DNA from: Helicobacter pylori
Lineage (GTDB): Bacteria; Campylobacterota; Campylobacteria; Campylobacterales; Helicobacteraceae
NCBI RefSeq assembly: GCF_016755635.1
Contig: NZ_CP051500.1
Location: 992,001-1,056,000, forward strand
Length of the DNA stretch: 64,000 bases
Direction: 5' to 3'
Shown here: one piece after another, positions 59,052 to 64,000 of the stretch
Position numbering within the stretch: position 1 is the first letter of the stretch
Layout: each line of letters opens with the position of its first letter
Made by a program: the position numbers and the translations under genes
The notes under the pieces: model-generated
Database searches by the model: none
Seen by the model: only the letters and a program-made list of their open reading frames with translations
Told to the model about the DNA's origin: nothing

Positions 59052-60071
59052 TTACCATAGCGTGGGGGTTTTTTTAAAAAAAGGAGGGTTTAAAAGGGAT
59101 TCTAAATGATGGGAGCTAATCCCATAAATAAAAGCGAAATTAAACGCTAAATTTTTTAATTGCTCTTTTAGGTTGTTTTGGGTGGTGTAACAATAAGGGT
59201 TGGTTTTTTTAAAGAAAGCCGCGCTGTTTTTACGACAAAACACGACAATTTTCCCCCACGATAAAGTCTCAAGGGCTTTTTGAAGCATCATTTCAAACAA
59301 TTCTTTTGACGCCTCAGCGACAACCACCCTTGCGGTTGCACCATAAGGGGCTATTTCTAGATTCTTATTCACAAAAAAGGGTTTGCAATGATCTAGTGGG
59401 TATTCTTTTTTGCCTAAAAGATTCAAATCAAACGCAATTTGTAATTTCTCGCACAATTGAATCACCCTTTTTAAAGGCTCTAAAAAGATGCATGGCATTT
59501 TGAATTCGTATTCTTGTTTTTCATAGACTAAAGTGCTGCAAAAAAACGATTGGTTGAGAATCATTAGACGGCTTTCTTTTAAATCTTCCTTTAGATCTTC
59601 TTTCAAGCGCTCCTGCTTATAAAACAAATGAAGCCACTCCAATTTATCAAAAAAGGCTATTTTACACCCCTCTATAATGAACAAATCTTCAAGGCTCTCT
59701 TTCAAGCACCACACAAATTCGCTCACCATGATTTTAGAAGCGATCTCTAATTCTATGGGGCTTAGTAACACCCCGACCACGCGCTCATTCAACAAACAAA
59801 ATTTAAACAAATGGTTCAAAGAATGCTCTATATCTTTAAGCTTGATCCATGCCACATCCTTATCACTTAAAGGATATTCTCCTGTGTATAAAATCCCATA
59901 AGCCCCTAACTCTAAAGCTTTAGGAATGAGCGTGTGATCTTTAGCGACAAATAAAGAGCCTTTTTGGACTTTGTTTAAAGACAAAACAATAGAATTAAAA
60001 TAGCTGATTGAGGGCGTGTTTTGCAATTCGCCCAAACTCAATTCTACGGCTTCATTCACCCCTAATCGCAT
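59052..60071 (-). CDS. protein with Mur-ligase N-domain-like start, function unknown
   Basis: The first 100 residues (VQKGSLFVAKDHTL, IPKALELGAYGILYTG and LKDIEHSLNHLFKF) resemble the N-terminal domain of MurE/MurF ligases. No GTNGKT-type P-loop follows: the corresponding place reads VVGVLLSPIELEIASKIM. The last 200 residues have no motif I recognise. It may be a degenerate Mur-ligase relative without ATP hydrolysis. It is one base from metG and three from cmoB, in one operon. Confidence 0.7.
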   Translation of the reverse strand: MRLGVNEAVELSLGELQNTPSISYFNSIVLSLNKVQKGSLFVAKDHTLIPKALELGAYGILYTGEYPLSDKDVAWIKLKDIEHSLNHLFKFCLLNERVVGVLLSPIELEIASKIMVSEFVWCLKESLEDLFIIEGCKIAFFDKLEWLHLFYKQERLKEDLKEDLKESRLMILNQSFFCSTLVYEKQEYEFKMPCIFLEPLKRVIQLCEKLQIAFDLNLLGKKEYPLDHCKPFFVNKNLEIAPYGATARVVVAEASKELFEMMLQKALETLSWGKIVVFCRKNSAAFFKKTNPYCYTTQNNLKEQLKNLAFNFAFIYGISSHHLESLLNPPFFKKTPTLW

Positions 60072-62024
60072 TTAGCTGATCAAACTTCCTACAATTTTTT
60101 CTTTGGTAGGGCTGATTAAAGCCAGATTATCGCTATCTCGCACCGCTAAAATCATGCCTTCACTCATTTCGCCCATGAGTTTTGCGGGTTTTAAATTAGC
60201 CACCACGCACACCATTTGACCCACCAAGCTTTCAGGCTCATAATCCAAAGCGATCCCTGAGATAATCTGCCTCAAACGATTTTCGCCTAAATCCACTTTT
60301 AAGCGCAGTAATTTATTGGATTTTTCAATCCTTTGAGCTTCTTTAATAAGCCCTACTTTAATCTCTACTTTTTTGAAATCCTCAATGCTGATATAATTTT
60401 CTTGCTTTAGTGGGGCTTTTTCTTTTGCGTCCTTTTTTTCTTTTTCGTTTTTTTCTGGTGAGGCTTCTCCCGCTTTTTCAGCCTTTTCAATTTTCTCCAT
60501 TTTGGAAAATAAAGGTTCGGTGTCTTGTAAAATCATATCTTGTAATTTTTTAGCTTTAAAAAAGCGTCCGTAATTATTGGGCGTGATTTCTGTGTTGAAA
60601 GCATTCGCTAATTTCACAGCGCTCTTTGGCATGAACGCATAAAGCAAAAAGCTTGATTGTAACAGCGCGTTTGCGATCAAACTCAATAAGGCTTCTAGTT
60701 TTTCTGATTCGTTGTTTTTGTGCAAAACCCATGGCTCTTCTTTAGCGATGAGTTTGTTTAAAAAATCATAAACGTTAAACAATTCCTCTAAAGCTTTATG
60801 CAATTGCATTTTAGGCACAAAAGAATTAGCGTTATCTAAAATTTGATGCACTTTTTCTAGCTCTTTAGAATAATAAGCGGTGATTTTGGCGCTTTTTAGA
60901 GAATAATTGAAATATTTTTTAGCCATGCCTAGCAAACGATTCAGCAAATTCCCCAAATCGTTATTCAAATTCGCATTGATCCTTTCTATTAACGCTTTTT
61001 TAGAAAAATCCCCATCTTGCCCAAAAGGCACTTCACGCAATAAAAAATAGCGCAATTCCTCAATCCCATACTCCATAGCGATTTTTTGAGCGTCTAAAAC
61101 ATTACCCAAGCTCTTACTCATTTTCACGCCCTCTATCGTCCACCACCCATGCACGCAAAGCTGTTTGAATAAGGGCAAATTCAAACTCATCAAAAAAGCC
61201 GGCCAATAAATGGCATGGAAGCGCAAAATATCCTTACCCACAATATGCCTAGCGCGTTCAAAATGCACCATTTTATTGTCTAAACCATTCAAATACCCTA
61301 ACGCGCTCGCATAATTCAATAAAGCGTCCAACCAAACATACACCACATGTTTAGGATCGTTCATTTTTTTAGGCAAAGGAATGCCCCATTCAAAGCTCGT
61401 GCGCGTGATAGACAGATCCAATAAACCCTGCTCAATAAAAGAAGTTACCTCATTTTTACGATAAATAGGCAAAATCGCTTCAGGATTTTTAGCATAAAAT
61501 TCCAATAAAGGTTTCTCATACGCGCTCAATCTGAAAAAATAACTCTCTTCTTCTAAAAGTGCAGTCTCCCTCAAGCAATCAGGGCATAGGACTTTATCGT
61601 TCGTGTTGTCCGTTTTAGAGATCGCGCAATAACTCTCACAGCTCACACAATAATACCCACTATAAGCGCCTTTATAAATATCCCCTTTTTCAAACATGAT
61701 TTCAAAGGCGTTTTGCACGCATTTTTGATGCTCGCTGTCTGTGGTGCGGATAAAACTATCATAATCTAAATTGAAAAAATCCCACTGGTCTTTAAAAATC
61801 GCGCTAATGCTATCGGCGTAAGCTTTAGGGCTTTGATTCCTAAGCCTCGCGCTTTGTTCGATCTTTTGCCCATGCTCATCGGTGCCGGTTAAAAAAAAGA
61901 CTTCTTCGCCTTGAAGCGTGTAATACTTCTTTAAAGTATCCGCAATCAAAGTTGTATAAGCATGACCAATATGAGGGATGTCATTCACATAATAAATGGG
62001 GGTTGTGATCAGTGATTTTTGCAT
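60072..62024 (-). CDS. metG: methionyl-tRNA synthetase
   Basis: The 650-residue class I enzyme charges tRNA-Met. The HIGH motif is at 18-21, KMSKS in GVKMSKSLGN near 298, and a zinc knuckle is seen as CVSCESYC and CPDC near 130-150. A Lys/Glu-rich linker leads to a C-terminal tRNA-binding domain (SIEDFKKVEIKVGLIKEAQR) of the Trbp111 type. Divergent from cfa. Confidence 0.96.
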   Translation of the reverse strand: MQKSLITTPIYYVNDIPHIGHAYTTLIADTLKKYYTLQGEEVFFLTGTDEHGQKIEQSARLRNQSPKAYADSISAIFKDQWDFFNLDYDSFIRTTDSEHQKCVQNAFEIMFEKGDIYKGAYSGYYCVSCESYCAISKTDNTNDKVLCPDCLRETALLEEESYFFRLSAYEKPLLEFYAKNPEAILPIYRKNEVTSFIEQGLLDLSITRTSFEWGIPLPKKMNDPKHVVYVWLDALLNYASALGYLNGLDNKMVHFERARHIVGKDILRFHAIYWPAFLMSLNLPLFKQLCVHGWWTIEGVKMSKSLGNVLDAQKIAMEYGIEELRYFLLREVPFGQDGDFSKKALIERINANLNNDLGNLLNRLLGMAKKYFNYSLKSAKITAYYSKELEKVHQILDNANSFVPKMQLHKALEELFNVYDFLNKLIAKEEPWVLHKNNESEKLEALLSLIANALLQSSFLLYAFMPKSAVKLANAFNTEITPNNYGRFFKAKKLQDMILQDTEPLFSKMEKIEKAEKAGEASPEKNEKEKKDAKEKAPLKQENYISIEDFKKVEIKVGLIKEAQRIEKSNKLLRLKVDLGENRLRQIISGIALDYEPESLVGQMVCVVANLKPAKLMGEMSEGMILAVRDSDNLALISPTKEKIVGSLIS

Positions 62025-62145
62025 CTTTATAATCGTGTTACCTTAAATTTGTTTAAATCTCTTAATTTTAACATGCTTTTAAAAATTTAGAGAATAGAGG
62101 TTGCATTTATGCTTATTTGTGGGGTGTTTTTAGCTTAAAATTCAT

Positions 62146-62151
62146 TATAAT
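62146..62151 (+). promoter_or_regulatory. -10 box of the cfa promoter
   Basis: TATAAT 41 bases before the cfa start codon, in the divergent region between metG and cfa; AAGGAATTACAG precedes the ATG. Confidence 0.6.
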
Positions 62152-62191
62152 TAACGCTTAAAAAATTGAAAAAGAGTTTAAGGAATTACAG

Positions 62192-63361
62192 ATGATTTCA
62201 AAATTTTTGCTCAAAAGCATGTTCAAGCAGTGGAAAAACGGCGATTATCAGGTCGTTTTTTGGGACAATAGCGTTTATAGGAATGGCGAACATTCGCCTA
62301 AATTCACCCTTAAAATCCATCGCCCCCTAAAATTTAGCGATATTAAAAAAGACATGTCTTTAACGATCGCTGAAGCTTATATGGACGGCGTGATTGATAT
62401 TGAAGGCTCTATGGATGAGGTGATGCACTCTTTATATTTGCAAACCAATTATGAGCATTTGCACAAACATGATAACGCTAAAGCCGTTCAAAAACCCCTT
62501 AAAGAAAGCTCCAACATTTCTAAACATTACGATTTAGGGAATGACTTTTATTCTATCTGGCTGGATGAAACCTTAAGCTATTCATGCGCTTATTTCAAAA
62601 AAGACGATGACACCCTCCATGCCGCCCAACTCCAAAAATTAGATCACACTTTAAAAAAGCTCCATTTAAAACAAGGCGAAAAACTGCTGGATATAGGCTG
62701 TGGCTGGGGTTATCTCTCCATAAAAGCCGCGCAAGAATATGGGGCGGAAGTGATGGGGATCACCATTTCTAGCGAACAATACAAACAGGCTAACAAACGA
62801 GTCCAAGAGCTAGGCTTAGAAGATAGGGTAACGATCAAATTATTGAATTACCAGGATTTAGACGGGCGCTTATACCGCTTTGATAAGGTGGTGAGCGTGG
62901 GCATGTTTGAGCATGTGGGTAAGGATAATTTGCCCTTTTATTTCAAAAAAGTTAAAGAAGTATTAAAGAGAGGCGGGATGTTTTTGCTCCATTCCATTTT
63001 ATGCTGTTTTGAAGGCAAGACTAACGCATGGGTGGATAAATACATCTTTCCAGGCGGCTACTTGCCCTCTTTAAGAGAAGTGATGAGCGTGATGAGCGAA
63101 TGCGACTTCCACTTGCTCATGGCTGAAAGCTTACGAATCCATTACGCTAAAACTTTAGACATTTGGCGAGACAACTTCAACCACAATCTAGACCAAGTGA
63201 AAAGACTCGGCTATGACGAACGCTTTATCCGCATGTGGGATCTGTATTTAAGGACTTGCGCGTCCGCCTTTAGGGTGGGGAGCGCGGATCTATTCCAATT
63301 GCTTTTAACCAACAGCGTGGATAACACTTTCCCCTTAACCAAAGAATACATCTACCAATAA
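62192..63361 (+). CDS. cfa: cyclopropane-fatty-acyl-phospholipid synthase
   Basis: Cfa adds a methylene bridge to unsaturated acyl chains of membrane phospholipids using SAM. The H. pylori enzyme has been linked to acid resistance and drug tolerance. The 389-residue protein has the N-terminal lipid-binding domain, then the SAM motif LLDIGCGWGYLSIKAAQEYG near 168, GITISSEQY and VSVGMFEHVGKDN, with the conserved FPGGYLPSL near 290. It is alone on the plus strand. Confidence 0.95.
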   Translation: MISKFLLKSMFKQWKNGDYQVVFWDNSVYRNGEHSPKFTLKIHRPLKFSDIKKDMSLTIAEAYMDGVIDIEGSMDEVMHSLYLQTNYEHLHKHDNAKAVQKPLKESSNISKHYDLGNDFYSIWLDETLSYSCAYFKKDDDTLHAAQLQKLDHTLKKLHLKQGEKLLDIGCGWGYLSIKAAQEYGAEVMGITISSEQYKQANKRVQELGLEDRVTIKLLNYQDLDGRLYRFDKVVSVGMFEHVGKDNLPFYFKKVKEVLKRGGMFLLHSILCCFEGKTNAWVDKYIFPGGYLPSLREVMSVMSECDFHLLMAESLRIHYAKTLDIWRDNFNHNLDQVKRLGYDERFIRMWDLYLRTCASAFRVGSADLFQLLLTNSVDNTFPLTKEYIYQ

Positions 63362-63363
63362 TT

Positions 63364-64000
63364 TTAGATTTTAGCCCTTTCTTTTAGGCTAACTTCTGGC
63401 AGACTCTCCACATACAAGCTCTGTGATGGGAAAGCAAAACTCAAATGGTGCTTTTCTACAATCCCCATGATTTTTAACATCACATCTTCTTTGACTTCTA
63501 GCCACTCTTCCCAAACCACTGTTTTAGAAAAGCAATACACTAAAATATTAATAGAGCTGTCCGCAAACTGATCTAAAAAGACAAACAAATTGTTTTTATA
63601 CCCTAAAAAATCATCAATAGAAACAATATCTTTTTTAAACATGTAGCGGTAATCGCTCGCATTTTGCAAAGCGCTATCGGCTCCATTAGCGATTTTAGGG
63701 TGGTTTTCTAACATTTCTTTAATGTCTTTCACGCAAAGCTGTAAAGCGCTTTGACTGGAGCTATAAGTTAAGCCTATTTCCATTTTAATACGCCTTCCCA
63801 CTTTACGGCGGCTCCAATTCCTAATGGGTTTTCCGGCTAACTCTGAATTAGGCACGGACAAAAGAGCGTTATCAAAGGCTCTGATCGTGGTGCGCCTTAA
63901 CCCCATTTCCACCACCGTGCCCTCCACTTCACCGCACACGATCCAATCCCCTTGAGAAAACGAATTGTCTAACAATAAAATGACAGAAGCAAAAAAATTC
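63364..64000 (-). CDS. MscS-type mechanosensitive channel (5' end outside window)
   Basis: The frame is open to the window end, upstream codons reading FFASVILLLDNSFSQGDWIV, a TM3-to-beta-domain junction. EGTVVEMGLRRTTIRAFDN and SVPNSELAGKPIRNWSRRKV are typical MscS beta-domain signatures. About 212 C-terminal residues are present; the membrane part lies outside. A second, clearly different MscS-type gene is at 41010-41834. An apparent start at 63975 is only a TTG inside the gene. Confidence 0.9.
   Translation of the reverse strand, partial: NFFASVILLLDNSFSQGDWIVCGEVEGTVVEMGLRRTTIRAFDNALLSVPNSELAGKPIRNWSRRKVGRRIKMEIGLTYSSSQSALQLCVKDIKEMLENHPKIANGADSALQNASDYRYMFKKDIVSIDDFLGYKNNLFVFLDQFADSSINILVYCFSKTVVWEEWLEVKEDVMLKIMGIVEKHHLSFAFPSQSLYVESLPEVSLKERAKI

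Overview
The window is a piece of a Helicobacter pylori chromosome. The evidence is low GC with AT-rich spacers, a full-length rdxA, the CznCBA metal efflux operon, the FlgZ/HP0958-type RpoN chaperone, cholesterol alpha-glucosyltransferase, and a 23S-5S rRNA pair with no 16S gene attached. All assignments come from reading the sequence and recalled family knowledge; no database search was run. Locus names such as HP0954 are recalled from strain 26695.

Layout: 1-2126 holds the 5' part of dadA, ridA and four tRNAs (Gly, Leu, Cys, Ser) behind a good promoter. 2252-4445 holds an NhaC-type antiporter and a decayed outer-membrane-like gene. 4815-15952 is mainly a minus-strand housekeeping block (membrane protein, rlmH, accD, secreted protein, rdxA, lgt, pseudouridine synthase, waaA, flgZ, nif3-like, glyQ, gpsA), with recO and a cinA-like gene on the plus strand. 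16085-21929 is an operon of three different dynamin-like GTPases, the last fused to a complete acyl carrier protein. 22484-30304 carries a DUF3240-like gene, cznA, cznB, cznC and glyS. 30417-39081 carries a secreted transglycosylase-like protein, gpmI, gatC, bioA (minus), a PpiD-like protein, ftsA and ftsZ.

39082-54711 is the accessory part, a small plasticity zone split by the 5S and 23S genes. Left of the rRNA are three copies of one phage-like gene family (called here the ISAFR family) in different states of decay, with an MscS-type channel gene between them. Right of the rRNA are a small ORF built of octanucleotide repeats, a DUF262/DUF1524 protein of the GmrSD type, a RecJ-like DHH phosphoesterase, a 621-residue protein that shares several blocks with the ISAFR family, a doubly broken gene, and a HicB-HicA toxin-antitoxin pair. 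Core genome resumes at 54785 with speA, the cholesterol glucosyltransferase, a hotdog thioesterase, cmoB, a Mur-ligase-like gene, metG, cfa and a second MscS-type gene cut by the window end.

The most interesting systems are the GTPase trio with its built-in acyl carrier protein, upstream of the phospholipid-precursor gene gpsA, which suggests a membrane-remodelling machine tied to lipid synthesis; and the DUF262 / DHH / 621-residue cluster next to the phase-variable repeat ORF, which looks like an undescribed defence-type island. Both functional readings are inference.
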